Shown in pieces: positions 25,002-33,910 of a stretch of DNA of 64,000 nt. The stretch is taken from assembly GCA_036783645.1 (NCBI GenBank), contig DAIPWT010000014.1, forward strand, positions 1-64,000, in the 5' to 3' direction. The notes below the pieces were generated by a model. The model did not search any database. It saw only the letters and a program-made list of their open reading frames with translations, and was not told where the DNA came from. Both the position numbers and the translations under genes were made by a program. This stretch comes from UBA4732 sp002404095 (GTDB lineage: Bacteria; Planctomycetota; Planctomycetia; Gemmatales; Gemmataceae). Each line of letters begins with the position of its first letter. The stretch's first letter is position 1.

Positions 25002-25068
25002 CCGTTTAGCCGCTACCCGAAGGGGAGCCCGAGGGGGACGCGCTCCCCTTCGGGTAGCGGCTAAACGG
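25002..25068. repeat. Palindrome, family A, variant with matched base change
   Basis: Outer arms CCGTTTAGCCGCTACCCGAA and complement. Compared with the other copies, CCGCGACCC is CCGCTACCC, and the opposite arm carries the matching change GGGTAGCGG. It lies between convergent genes, 17 bases from one stop and 2 from the other. Confidence 0.95.
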
Positions 25069-25070
25069 AC

Positions 25071-26249
25071 TCACTCCGGTTTCCCCATGATCTTCACATC
25101 CACCGGCTTGCCCACCTCCACCTTGTCCCCCGTCGGCGTCAGCTCGCCGGTCTTCGGGTCGATGCGGAACACCACAACGCTGTCGGAATCCTGATTGGCG
25201 ACCACGGCCCACGTCCCCGTTGGATCGACCGTGAAGCCGCGCGGCACTTTGATCCCTTCGCCCTGGTTGGCAACGTAGGTCATATGGCCCGTTTTCGGAT
25301 CAATGGCGAAGGTCGCGATGCTGTCCTGGCCGCGGTTCGACCCGAAGACGAACTTACCCGAAGGGTGAACGACACATTCCGCGCAAGAGGTGGCGCCCGT
25401 AAAGCCGCCTTTCGGGAGCGTCGAAAGGGTCTGTAGCGTCTTGAGCGCGCCGTGATCGGCGTCGTAGGCGAAAGCGGTCATTGTGGAGTTTAATTCGTTC
25501 ACAGCATAGCAGAATCGTTCGTCCGGCGTGAAGGCGATGTGGCGCGGGCCGCTGCCGGGCGCCACGTCAGCCGCTGGCGGATCGTTTGGCGTCAGTGTGC
25601 CCTTCTCCTCGTCGTACTTGTAGATCAACACCTTGTCCAAGCCAAGGTCGCATACGAAGGCGAAACGGTTCGCCGCGTCCAGGGCGGCGCAGTGCGCGTG
25701 CGGCCCCTCCTGGCGGCCTGGGTCTTTGCCCTTGCCCTTGTGCTGGACGAAATAGGGGGGTTCGCCGAGACGGCCGTTCTCGTCGATGGGAAGAACCACG
25801 ACGCTGCCGCCGCCGTAGTTCGCGGCGATAACGTGCTTGCCTTCTTTGTCAACGATCAGATGACACGGGCCGGCGCCTACCGACGATTCCTGGTTGAGAA
25901 ACGTGAGATCGCCGGTCTTTTGGTCGATGGCGAACGCGCTGACGCCGCCGCCCTTCTTGCCCGGAGGCGGGATTTCATTGACTGAGTAGAGGAAACGGCC
26001 GTTAGGGTGGAAGGCGAGATACGACGGGCTGGCCGACTCGGCGGCCAACGTCTTATTCGTCAGCTTGCCGGTCGCGGGGTCGAGGTCGAAGCGGTAAATG
26101 CCTTTGCTGCTTTCGCCGGTATAGGCGCCGATGTAGACCCAATAGGTCCGCGGCGTCGGCTTCTTGTCCGCGGCGAACACCGCCGTCGGGACGAGAAACG
26201 CGGACGCCAGAACGAGCCAGCCGGCAACCGAATGACAAGGGAGAGCCAT
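25071..26249 (-). CDS. Secreted lactonase family protein (6-phosphogluconolactonase-like)
   Basis: 392 aa from ATG 26249 with GGAGG upstream. Signal peptide (LVLASAFLVPTAVFAAD). It is a seven-bladed lactonase propeller with repeated ASPSYLAFHPNGRFLYSVNE, GPRHIAFTPDERFCYAVNE and FTVDPTGTWAVVANQDSDSV blocks and the conserved QEGPHAHCA segment (about 192). The family includes YbhE/Pgl, which hydrolyses 6-phosphogluconolactone in the cytoplasm. The signal peptide here suggests a periplasmic lactonase with another substrate. Confidence 0.85.
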   Translation of the reverse strand: MALPCHSVAGWLVLASAFLVPTAVFAADKKPTPRTYWVYIGAYTGESSKGIYRFDLDPATGKLTNKTLAAESASPSYLAFHPNGRFLYSVNEIPPPGKKGGGVSAFAIDQKTGDLTFLNQESSVGAGPCHLIVDKEGKHVIAANYGGGSVVVLPIDENGRLGEPPYFVQHKGKGKDPGRQEGPHAHCAALDAANRFAFVCDLGLDKVLIYKYDEEKGTLTPNDPPAADVAPGSGPRHIAFTPDERFCYAVNELNSTMTAFAYDADHGALKTLQTLSTLPKGGFTGATSCAECVVHPSGKFVFGSNRGQDSIATFAIDPKTGHMTYVANQGEGIKVPRGFTVDPTGTWAVVANQDSDSVVVFRIDPKTGELTPTGDKVEVGKPVDVKIMGKPE

Positions 26250-26339
26250 CGCACCGCCTCCGAATGCAAGGGAAGTGAACGCCGTCTGTCTTGATAGATA
26301 TGAAATGGACTGGCGAACGGCCGGCGCGGGGGTCGCCTA

Positions 26340-27590
26340 TTACTGCTTCGCAGGCTTGCCCACCGTCAACAAAAACGTCGGATTGACCGCCTCGAAACGC
26401 AGCGTCTCCAATTGCTCTGCTCCCCGCGCCACGTTCACCATCAGCACCTGTACCGATCCGGTTATTCCTTTTAACACGGCGTAGGTGGCGCTCAGGCTCT
26501 CCAGCGACGCCACGTTGGCGGTCATCCAACCACCCGGCCGCAACGCCTTCCACGCCGCTTCAAGCAGCCGGTTGACTTCGTGACCAAGCCCCCCCACGAA
26601 GATTGCGTCGGGGGCCGGCAGGCCGGCGAACACGGCAGGCGCCGCCCCGTGGATCGCTTTAAGGTTGCGCACGCCGAGCGACCGGGCGTTGGCCAGGATC
26701 AGGTGATAGTCGGCCGCGTCCTGTTCGATGGCGTATACCATGCCGGGATCGCTCAATAGGGCCGCCTCGACCGCCACCGAGCCGGAGCCAGCCCCCACGT
26801 CCCAGACGACGCCGCCGATCGGGATGGCGAGCTGGGCCAACGCGATCGCACGGACTTCGGCCTGCGTAATCAGACCGCTTTTCGGGCGGCTTTGCGCGAA
26901 AACGTCGTCGGGATTGCCAAAGCGCCGCAGCCGTGAGGGGAGCGCCGGCCGGTCGGGGCGCCCCGGCTTGCGCTTGAGAATCAGCACGTTGAGTGGGGCG
27001 AACTCCATTTCCGCAATCTCGCTCAACTCGCCCTGCGTCACGCGCTCGTCACGGCCGCCGAGGTTCTCGCAGACGTAGGCGCGGAAGTAGTCGAGGCCGC
27101 GCGCGAGCAGCTCGCGCGCCACCACCGCCGGCCCTTCGGTTTCGCTAGGGAAAAGGCCGACCGTCTCGGCGATGCGGATGCGGTCCAATACAGTTTCCAA
27201 TGGGTGAGTTTGCAGATCGGTCAAGTAGGCGTCGTCCCAGGTTTCCTTCACGCGCGCGAAGGCCATCTGCATACTGCTGACGTGCGGCAACACGTCGAAA
27301 CGGTCCTCGCCAATACGGTCGCAAAGATACCGCGCGACGCCATAAAACAACGGATCGCCCGCCGCGAGGATGGCCACGCGCTGGCCGGCGGGGACGGCGT
27401 TGAGCGCGTTGACGGCCTCAAGCAGATCGCCGCCGAGGACGTGGCGTTCCGCCCGCAGTTCAGGCACGAGCGCGAGGACTGGCTCGGCGCCGAACACCAC
27501 GTCGGCCTCGGTCAACAGTTCACGGGCGCGGGCGGTCAGACCGGCCGCGCCGTCCGGACCGACGCCGATGATGTGAATTCTAGTTTCCAT
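26340..27590 (-). CDS. cobL: Precorrin-6Y C5,15-methyltransferase (decarboxylating), CbiE-CbiT fusion
   Basis: 416 aa from ATG 27590; a longer upstream frame overlaps the divergent rhodanese gene and looks non-coding. Residues 1-205 are the CbiE tetrapyrrole methylase (METRIHIIGVGPDGAAGLTA, then AILAAGDPLFYGVARYL). Residues 230-416 are CbiT with SAM motif VWDVGAGSGSVAVEAALL and AIFVGG. The fusion is the standard CobL form in cobalamin synthesis: it methylates C5 and C15 and removes the C12 acetate carboxyl group. No other cob/cbi gene is in the window. Confidence 0.93.
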   Translation of the reverse strand: METRIHIIGVGPDGAAGLTARARELLTEADVVFGAEPVLALVPELRAERHVLGGDLLEAVNALNAVPAGQRVAILAAGDPLFYGVARYLCDRIGEDRFDVLPHVSSMQMAFARVKETWDDAYLTDLQTHPLETVLDRIRIAETVGLFPSETEGPAVVARELLARGLDYFRAYVCENLGGRDERVTQGELSEIAEMEFAPLNVLILKRKPGRPDRPALPSRLRRFGNPDDVFAQSRPKSGLITQAEVRAIALAQLAIPIGGVVWDVGAGSGSVAVEAALLSDPGMVYAIEQDAADYHLILANARSLGVRNLKAIHGAAPAVFAGLPAPDAIFVGGLGHEVNRLLEAAWKALRPGGWMTANVASLESLSATYAVLKGITGSVQVLMVNVARGAEQLETLRFEAVNPTFLLTVGKPAKQ

Positions 27591-27682
27591 GGCGTTTGAT
27601 ATACGGGCGGCGCGGCGCCGCGTCCGCTGGGCGGCGCAATATAACAACGGAAATGACTGCTTTCCGAAACAAGGAGTACGCC

Positions 27683-28564
27683 ATGTCGTCGATCCTGCTG
27701 AGTCTCGCCTTCGTTCTCGCCGCCCCCGCCGACAAACCGTCCTCCGGCTACGCCAAACCTGAATTGCTCGTGGAAGCGCCCGATCTGATGAAGTTGCCGA
27801 CGAAGCGGATGATCCGCGTCCTCGACGCCCGCGGCAGGGGCAAATACCTCGAAGGCCATGCCCCTGGCGCCGTCTGGATTGACGCGGCGGCATGGGCGCA
27901 CGCCTTCGCGGTTGGGCAGGACGCGGCCAAATGGGAACAAATCATCGCCCCGCTCGGCATCTTCTCGAACGACACGATCGTGATCTACGACGACAACCAG
28001 TCGAAGGACGCGGCCCGCATCTGGTACATCCTGCGCTATTGGGGCTTCGACGACGTGCGTCTGCTCAACGGCGGCTGGAAAGCATGGCAGGCCACCGGCG
28101 CCGAGTCGCAAAAGGACACGCCCGCCGTACAACCGACCAAAGACCTGAAACTGAAGCCGGAGCCGGAGCGGCTGGCCACAAAGGCGCAATTACTCGAACT
28201 ACTAAAGAGCAAACCGCCGCAGATTGTGGACGCGCGTTCGGAAGGGGAGTTCTGTGGCACGGAAGAAACAGCCAAGCGCAATGGATCAATCCCCGGCGCG
28301 GCGCATGTGGAATGGAGCGATACGCTAGATGCGAAGACGGGCCGGTTCAAAAGCGCCGACGAGCTTGGGAAATTGTTCGAGAAGGCGGGCGTTGATCCAT
28401 CGAAGCCAGCCGTCACCTATTGCCAGTCGGGCGGACGGGCGGCGGTGCTGGCGTTCGCGCTGGAGCTGATGGGCGGCAAAGACGTGCGCAATTATTACCG
28501 CAGTTGGTCGGAATGGGGCAACGATCCCGCCACGCCGATAGTGAAACCCAAACCGGAAAAGTAA
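27683..28564 (+). CDS. Two-domain rhodanese sulfurtransferase, exported
   Basis: 293 aa from ATG 27683 (AAGGAG upstream), with a -10-like TATAAC at 27640-27645. A short hydrophobic leader (ILLSLAFVLAAPA) suggests export. The N-terminal rhodanese domain (about 25-140) is inactive-like. The C-terminal domain carries Cys247 in YCQSGGRA, the active loop. It fits thiosulfate or 3-mercaptopyruvate sulfurtransferases; the loop does not settle which. It is divergent from cobL and convergent with the DUF1570-like gene. Confidence 0.88.
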   Translation: MSSILLSLAFVLAAPADKPSSGYAKPELLVEAPDLMKLPTKRMIRVLDARGRGKYLEGHAPGAVWIDAAAWAHAFAVGQDAAKWEQIIAPLGIFSNDTIVIYDDNQSKDAARIWYILRYWGFDDVRLLNGGWKAWQATGAESQKDTPAVQPTKDLKLKPEPERLATKAQLLELLKSKPPQIVDARSEGEFCGTEETAKRNGSIPGAAHVEWSDTLDAKTGRFKSADELGKLFEKAGVDPSKPAVTYCQSGGRAAVLAFALELMGGKDVRNYYRSWSEWGNDPATPIVKPKPEK

Positions 28565-28577
28565 TAGTTTGCTTGGT

Positions 28578-28653
28578 AAGGTTCGTTTAGCCGCGACCCG
28601 AAGGGAAGCGCGGGGAGACGCGCTCCCCTTCGGGTCGCGGCTAAACGAACCTT
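28578..28653. repeat. Palindrome, family A, between convergent genes
   Basis: Arms start AAGGTTCGTTTAGCCGCGAC and its complement, with one mismatch (GGGAAGCG against CGCTCCCC). It is 13 bases after the rhodanese stop and 10 bases from the stop of the DUF1570-like gene. Confidence 0.95.
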
Positions 28654-28663
28654 TTCCCCAGAC

Positions 28664-30658
28664 TTACGGCATCACCACCATCGGCACACCGGGCTTTTTC
28701 GGGTCTTCGGGCTTGGCGTTGCTTTCCGCGTAGATTTCATGCAATTTCTTGAGAAAGTCTTCCGCCTCGAAGTTCACGGTCAACATGTTACTCTGCCAGT
28801 CCCCTGCGAGGATGCCCAGTTTAGCGTCGTCCGGCTTTTTCGTCTTGGCGTCGTAGCAGTCGAAGGCGCGAGCAAAGCAATCCATCAAGGTCGCGTCGTC
28901 CAGTTCCAAGTCGCGAGGCATCTCACTTAGCAGCTGGAAATAGCGATTGAGGTTGCTAAGCTTGTTCTGGGCCAGAAAGTACGTCAGCGCCCACGCCGCC
29001 GACCGCGCCTTCAATAGTCGATCCGTCTTGTTTTTGTAGTCGTCCGGCGTGAGATTGCGGAAGTAGCCGTCGGTGACGATCTTGCGAAGCGTCTTTAAGG
29101 GAGTGCCCTCGAAGTTCTTGCCCTTGCTCCCCAATTCATAGCGAAACGCCGGCAGATAGACGCTGCTCAGGCCAGTTGGCGTCGGCCAGGCGGAATGTTC
29201 CGGCGTCTCGAAGAAGCTCCCCATGCCAAAGAGAACCCATTCGGGGACCGTCACATTGCGCGGCAATAGCCCGGACGCGAACAGTAACTGCCGGCTGGCG
29301 TCATGGCTGGCGCCGGCTCGCTCCGCCTCGCTCTCCAACTCTTTCATGGCCAGGGCTAACGTACCGGCGTAAGCCAGTTCGTTTATCTTTGTCCCCTTCT
29401 CATAGCCGGCGTTCGCCTTTCCCGTCACGAGTTCTTGACGGACGAATCTGCCCTTCGACATGATCGCGGAGGTGAATTTGTCCAGCATGTCGTAGCGCGC
29501 GTCCAGCGGCTTGGCGCAGAAAACCGACACGTTCTCGCGCCGGGCGAAGATGCCGTCGCCCACGACGGGCGGGTCGGCAAGGCTGTTACGGGTACGTTTG
29601 AACTCCGGCTCCTTCGTCGTCAGCAGGGCCGGCAGACGCTCGGTCGGGACCGGCAAAACGACGCCCTTGAGGGCGAACCAGTAAAAGTAGGTGCGAAGCG
29701 AATCTTCCAATTGCGCGAGCCGCTCTTGAACCTCCTCCGGGTCGTTGCTGGAAAGTTTATGGTAAAGGATGAAATGCCCCTTACCGTCTTTCAGGGTGGC
29801 CTCTTTGATATCGCCCAGATGCGATTTCAGGTCGGCCGCTCCGCCTTTGGCGACGGGACGATCCAGCGCGGCCTGCACCTTGAGGAAGGCCACGACGGCC
29901 TCATTAGCCGGTTCTTCTTCGGCTAGTTTCTTCATGACTTCGACGAACTTGTCGTTCAGGCCGTGGGTCAGGGCGTATTCCGCCAAGTCCTGGATTTGTT
30001 TGGCGCTGGGCTTTAGACCGGCCTTTTCCTTGGCTTTGTCCTTGAAAACTTTCGCATACTCAGCCAGGTAGCGTTTAGCGACGCTGGGTTCCTCGCTGGT
30101 GGGGTAGACCCGAACTTCCGGCCCGGCTGGGAGGTTCCACAATTTCGTGGACCCCCAGCGAGTTTTGGCTTCGAGCGGCGCCTGCTGCCCCGGTTGAAGG
30201 ACTTTCGACAAAGTCTTGAAAGAGGCGTCCACTTCGACGACGGCGACAACTTCAATCGGCGCGGGCTGCTGGGCGCCGCCGGCTCCGCCTTGCTGGCCGA
30301 GATACCCGCCGCCACCAGGCTGCCCAGGAAAACCGCCGCCGTCTGGCGCGCCCGGGAAGCCGGTGCCGCCAGGAGGTACGGCGGGAGTCAAACCGCCGCC
30401 GCCTGGCGCGCCAGGAAAACCGCCGCCGGGCGCGCCCGGGAAGCCGCCGCCGCCAGGGGGTACGGCGGAGGTCAAGCCGCCGCCTTGGCCGTTGCCGCCA
30501 ATCATTCCCGTTCCGGGAATCATGCCGATCATGCCCGCGCCCGGAGTGCCTGCTTCTTTTTGCTGACCCACGTTGACTTTGATAAGAATATAGTCGGCCG
30601 AAGCCATGCCGACGGCTCCGCTCAGTAGGACTGCTAAAGCCAGGAAACAGTATTTCAT
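28664..30658 (-). CDS. Secreted DUF1570-like protein with Gly/Pro-rich N-terminal region
   Basis: 664 aa from ATG 30658 (GGAGG upstream). Signal peptide (FLALAVLLSGAVGMASA). Residues about 38-135 are a low-complexity stretch of Gly and Pro with repeated GGGFPGAPGG units. The rest is helical and matches the DUF1570 layout: an RRENVSVFCAK segment, then AYAGTLALAMKELES and SHDASRQLLFASGLLP where active relatives carry a zinc HExxH motif (HEATHQ-type). Here the Glu and second His are replaced (HDASR), so metal-peptidase activity is probably lost. Role unknown; cell envelope likely. Confidence 0.7.
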   Translation of the reverse strand: MKYCFLALAVLLSGAVGMASADYILIKVNVGQQKEAGTPGAGMIGMIPGTGMIGGNGQGGGLTSAVPPGGGGFPGAPGGGFPGAPGGGGLTPAVPPGGTGFPGAPDGGGFPGQPGGGGYLGQQGGAGGAQQPAPIEVVAVVEVDASFKTLSKVLQPGQQAPLEAKTRWGSTKLWNLPAGPEVRVYPTSEEPSVAKRYLAEYAKVFKDKAKEKAGLKPSAKQIQDLAEYALTHGLNDKFVEVMKKLAEEEPANEAVVAFLKVQAALDRPVAKGGAADLKSHLGDIKEATLKDGKGHFILYHKLSSNDPEEVQERLAQLEDSLRTYFYWFALKGVVLPVPTERLPALLTTKEPEFKRTRNSLADPPVVGDGIFARRENVSVFCAKPLDARYDMLDKFTSAIMSKGRFVRQELVTGKANAGYEKGTKINELAYAGTLALAMKELESEAERAGASHDASRQLLFASGLLPRNVTVPEWVLFGMGSFFETPEHSAWPTPTGLSSVYLPAFRYELGSKGKNFEGTPLKTLRKIVTDGYFRNLTPDDYKNKTDRLLKARSAAWALTYFLAQNKLSNLNRYFQLLSEMPRDLELDDATLMDCFARAFDCYDAKTKKPDDAKLGILAGDWQSNMLTVNFEAEDFLKKLHEIYAESNAKPEDPKKPGVPMVVMP

Positions 30659-30783
30659 GGAAGAACCTCCGCGAAGCGGTTCGCGTTCGCGACGTGGCGT
30701 TGGTACGGAAAACGACGACGCCTCTTATTGTGACGCGTAACGCGCCGAATCGCAAATGGAATCTTCGCGCGGGCGCGAGATAG

Positions 30784-30870
30784 TGGGCCACTCGCTCCGC
30801 GAGTGGCATTTGGCCGCCTGTTCGCTTTGCGGTTTCGCCGCGAAAGCCACTCGCGGAGCGAGTGGCCCAC
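30784..30870. repeat. Double palindrome upstream of divergent genes
   Basis: Arms GTGGGCCACTCGCTCCGCGA(GTGG) at 30784-30807 and complement at 30847-30870. Each arm is itself a smaller palindrome (CCACTCGC/GCGAGTGG), so the region can fold as one long hairpin or two short ones. It lies between divergent genes and so is not a terminator. Confidence 0.85.
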
Positions 30871-30929
30871 CATGCGCGGTTTTTGCGCGGAATTTGTCAT
30901 TGCTCCTTTCTTGCGGCCTTCGCGCCGGT

Positions 30930-30935
30930 TATAAT
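30930..30935 (+). promoter_or_regulatory. -10 element of the ACT-like gene
   Basis: Consensus TATAAT 39 bases before ATG 30975. The -35 region is poor (TTTCTT at 30907-30912). Confidence 0.5.
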
Positions 30936-30974
30936 CCGACGGTTGACCCATCACGTCCGAAGAGGAAGAAAGCC

Positions 30975-31409
30975 ATGGGCTTCAAACTGGATCGAGTGCA
31001 TGTCTGGTCGGGAGAAGTGGTCGATCAGGCTGGCGGAGTGTCGGCCAAACTGTCGTTGCTGGCTCAGGCCGGCACCAATCTCGAATTCATCTACACGCGC
31101 CGACAACCCGACAGCCCCGGAAAAGGCGTCCTGTACGTCGCCCCGGTGACGGGACCGCTGCAGGTGCGCGCCGCCCGTTCAGCCGGCCTGACGGAAACCA
31201 ATGACCCGGTGGTGTTGCGCGTCGAGGGCGACAACCAGGCCGGTCTGGGTCATCGCGTCACGCAGCAATGGGCCTTGGCCGGCCTGAGTTTTCAGGGAAT
31301 GTCGATGGCGGTGATCGAAAACAAGTTCGTCGGCTACGTCGCCTTCGACACCGTGGCCGACGCCAACCGGGCGGCGGCTATTTTGGGGGATGAGGGGTCG
31401 GCGGGCTGA
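30975..31409 (+). CDS. ACT-domain-like regulatory protein
   Basis: 144 aa from ATG 30975 (AGAGGAAG upstream). Two ACT-like halves are visible: residues 1-65 (VHVWSGEVVDQAGGVSAKLS, then AGTNLEFIYTRR) and 75-140 (VVLRVEGDNQAGLGHRVTQQ, then YVAFDTVADANRAAAIL). ACT domains bind amino acids and act as allosteric modules; here they stand alone, so it may be a free-standing regulator. Its TGA stop overlaps the first base of a family B palindrome. Confidence 0.7.
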   Translation: MGFKLDRVHVWSGEVVDQAGGVSAKLSLLAQAGTNLEFIYTRRQPDSPGKGVLYVAPVTGPLQVRAARSAGLTETNDPVVLRVEGDNQAGLGHRVTQQWALAGLSFQGMSMAVIENKFVGYVAFDTVADANRAAAILGDEGSAG

Positions 31410-31497
31410 TTTGGCGAGCCGGGTCGCGTAAGCGCCCGGAGTTGGGCGCCGCGACTGCATCCAACTCCGGGCGCTTACGCGACCCGGCTCGCCAAAT
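31409..31497. repeat. Palindrome, family B, overlapping two gene ends
   Basis: Arms 31409-31444 and 31462-31497 (36 bases, perfect) around a 17-base loop. The left arm touches the stop of the ACT-like gene. The right arm encodes the last six residues and the stop codon of the oxidoreductase on the minus strand. Confidence 0.95.
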
Positions 31498-32989
31498 AGT
31501 CGTGCAAAGCAAAACGGGCCGCATTGTACCCGCAGGCTCCGTGTACGCCGGCCCCTGGATGCGTTGATGCCGAGGCTAAGTACAGGCCGCGCACCGGCGT
31601 ACGGTAGCGGAAATACGGGAATGCCGGCCTAAAGAAAAGCTGCTGATCGATGTGCGCGCTGCCGCCGCCGAGGTCGCCGCCCACCAGGTTCTCGTTCATC
31701 GCCTGGAGATCGGGCGGTGAGAAGATCGCCCGTGCGCGGATCAGGCTGCGGAAACCCGGCGCCAATCCTTCCAGCCGTCGCTCGATGCGGTCGGCGAACG
31801 CCTCCCGTTGCGCCGCCCAGCCGCCCTCTACGACGGACGGTACACGCGAATACGCCCAGAGCGTATGACCTCCCACCGGAGCGCGGCTCGGGTCGGCCAG
31901 CGATTGTTGTCCAATTACGAGATAGGGATTGGTCGGTAATTCGCCGCCGCGCACCTGGCGCGTGAAAGATCGTAGGTCCGCCACGCTGTCGCCCGCGTGA
32001 ACGACCGCCGACTGACGGGCCTCGGCCGCCGTCCACGGCACGGGGCCGGACAAGGCCCAGTCCATCTTGAATGTGCCCCAACCGTATCGGAAATGGCGCA
32101 TTCGGCGCCGCATCCCAGCGGTTGCCGGGATTTCCTCCAATAAACGATGGTACAAGGCGAGCGGTCCCACATCGGCGAGGACGGCGCGGCCGACCGGGAT
32201 TTCGTCGCCATCGCTGGTGCGAACCGCGACCGCCCGACCGCCGCGGACGACGATGCGCTCCGCACGCGCACTGCAGCGCAGCACGCCACCGGCCTCTTCT
32301 AGCCGGCGAATCAGGGCGTGCGTGATGGAACGCGCGCCGCCGACGGGAATGCGGAAGCCGGGGCCGGACGCCAGCAGCGCTAGCACTAACCCCAAACCGG
32401 CGCCGGCGAAGTCGTCCGGGCCGAGATCGACGTGCAGCGCCAATGCCGGGAGGACGCGGCGGGCAGCCTCCGTGCGAAAATGACGCACCGCAAAGCTCGC
32501 CGTACTGCCGAGACCTTCCCGCGCCAGCCAGGCCAGATGATACGGCCCCAGCCGCAGCGCCGCGCCGAAACCGGGCAGCGGTCCCAACAGCGCCGCCGCC
32601 AGCCGATCGCCCATCGCACGGCGCCATAGCGCCAATCGTCGCCATGCCGGGCCGTCTTCGCCAAAAGAGATCGCCGATTGCTCAGGATCGCGCGAGATCG
32701 TGACGCAGGAGCCGTCCGGGGCGGGATGACAACTCTCACGCGCGGCGTTGCGCCACTCCAACCCCGCCCCCGTCAGGTCAAGGTCGCGGAAGGCGGGGCT
32801 ATCGTCGGCGAACGGGAAGAAGGCGGCGCCCACGTCATGGACGTAACCCGGCAGCGTCAACTCCTCGGAATAACACGCGCCGCCCGGCCGATGCTGCGCC
32901 TCAAGCACCAGCACGCTCCAACCGCGCCGGGCGAGCGTTGCGGCCGCAGTCAGCCCGTTAGGGCCGGAGCCGATGACGATTGCGTCCAT
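31475..32989 (-). CDS. FAD-dependent oxidoreductase of the phytoene desaturase type
   Basis: 504 aa from ATG 32989. The N-terminal FAD motif GSGPNGLTAAATLARRG is followed by VLEAQHRPGGACYSEE. A C-terminal segment YLASASTHPGAGVHGACGYN is typical of the CrtI/CrtO-like NAD(P)/FAD oxidoreductases. It may act on carotenoid or other polyprenoid substrates, which fits the neighbouring UbiA-like gene 24 bases downstream on the same strand. The final codons (LASRVA, stop) come from a palindrome, so the natural C-terminus may have been altered. Confidence 0.85.
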   Translation of the reverse strand: MDAIVIGSGPNGLTAAATLARRGWSVLVLEAQHRPGGACYSEELTLPGYVHDVGAAFFPFADDSPAFRDLDLTGAGLEWRNAARESCHPAPDGSCVTISRDPEQSAISFGEDGPAWRRLALWRRAMGDRLAAALLGPLPGFGAALRLGPYHLAWLAREGLGSTASFAVRHFRTEAARRVLPALALHVDLGPDDFAGAGLGLVLALLASGPGFRIPVGGARSITHALIRRLEEAGGVLRCSARAERIVVRGGRAVAVRTSDGDEIPVGRAVLADVGPLALYHRLLEEIPATAGMRRRMRHFRYGWGTFKMDWALSGPVPWTAAEARQSAVVHAGDSVADLRSFTRQVRGGELPTNPYLVIGQQSLADPSRAPVGGHTLWAYSRVPSVVEGGWAAQREAFADRIERRLEGLAPGFRSLIRARAIFSPPDLQAMNENLVGGDLGGGSAHIDQQLFFRPAFPYFRYRTPVRGLYLASASTHPGAGVHGACGYNAARFALHDYLASRVA

Positions 32990-33013
32990 CAAACCTCCGT
33001 GAAGGGTCAAACG

Positions 33014-33910
33014 TCAGGCGCCCACGGCCAACTGCACTAGGACCACTACGAACAGGCCGATGCTGATGACGCCGTTGATCTGAAAAAACGCCTGATTCAC
33101 CCGGCTCAGGTCGTCCGGACGCACGATCCAATGTTCATAAGCCAGCAGCGCCGTGACGGCCGCGAGACCGGCCAGGTAGATCCACCCTAGATCCGGTTGT
33201 GCCGCCCAATAGAGCGCCGCCAGCAACGCCAGCATGACGACGTGACAGGCCAAGGCGGTTTTTAAACTGGCGCGCACGCCGATGGCCGCGGGGACGCTGC
33301 GCAGCCGTGCCTTACGGTCGAAGTCCACGTCCTGGCAGGCGTACAAGATGTCAAAGCCGGCCACCCAAAACAGCACCGCGCCACCGAGGAGCAACGGCGT
33401 CGGCAGCGTCGTCCAGGCGTCGCCGCCGCGAATTGCAATCCATGCCGCCACCGGCGCCAACATCAGGGAGGCGCCGAGCCAGAAGTGCGACAAAGCGGTG
33501 AAGCGCTTGGTAAACGAGTAAGCGCCGACGAACGCCAGCACCGGCACGGACAGATAAAACGGCCAAGGGTTCGGCGGATCGGCCCACATATAGAGAAGGG
33601 TAGAGGCGACGAAACCGACGGTGCAAACGAGGGTGAAGAGCCAGACCGCGACGGGCGCCAGTCGGCCGGCGGGTAGGTGACGGCCGGCGGTGCGCGGGTT
33701 GGCGGCGTCGAAACGGCGGTCGGTAAGTCGGTTAAACGCCATCGCCGCGCTGCGAGCGAAGACCATGCAGAGGAGAATGCCAACGAGTTGAACCCACTGA
33801 AAGCCCGCGCGCTTCCAGGCCAGCACGGCGCCTGTCAGGGCGAACGGCAGCGCGAAAACCGTATGGCTAAAGCGAATTAACTCCAAGAAAGAGCGAATTT
33901 GTCGATACAT
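33014..33910 (-). CDS. ubiA: UbiA-like polyprenyltransferase
   Basis: 298 aa from ATG 33910, the start that gives the normal N-terminus MYRQIRSFLELIRFSHTVFA. Seven to nine hydrophobic helices. The first Asp motif NRLTDRRFDAANPRTAGR (about 73-90) and the second YACQDVDFDRKARL (about 190) bind Mg-diphosphate. It joins a prenyl chain to an aromatic acid in ubiquinone or menaquinone synthesis; a MqnP role in futalosine-route menaquinone synthesis is equally possible. Its start lies inside the 3' end of the HhH protein gene (44-base overlap), so the two are coupled. Confidence 0.88.
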   Translation of the reverse strand: MYRQIRSFLELIRFSHTVFALPFALTGAVLAWKRAGFQWVQLVGILLCMVFARSAAMAFNRLTDRRFDAANPRTAGRHLPAGRLAPVAVWLFTLVCTVGFVASTLLYMWADPPNPWPFYLSVPVLAFVGAYSFTKRFTALSHFWLGASLMLAPVAAWIAIRGGDAWTTLPTPLLLGGAVLFWVAGFDILYACQDVDFDRKARLRSVPAAIGVRASLKTALACHVVMLALLAALYWAAQPDLGWIYLAGLAAVTALLAYEHWIVRPDDLSRVNQAFFQINGVISIGLFVVVLVQLAVGA

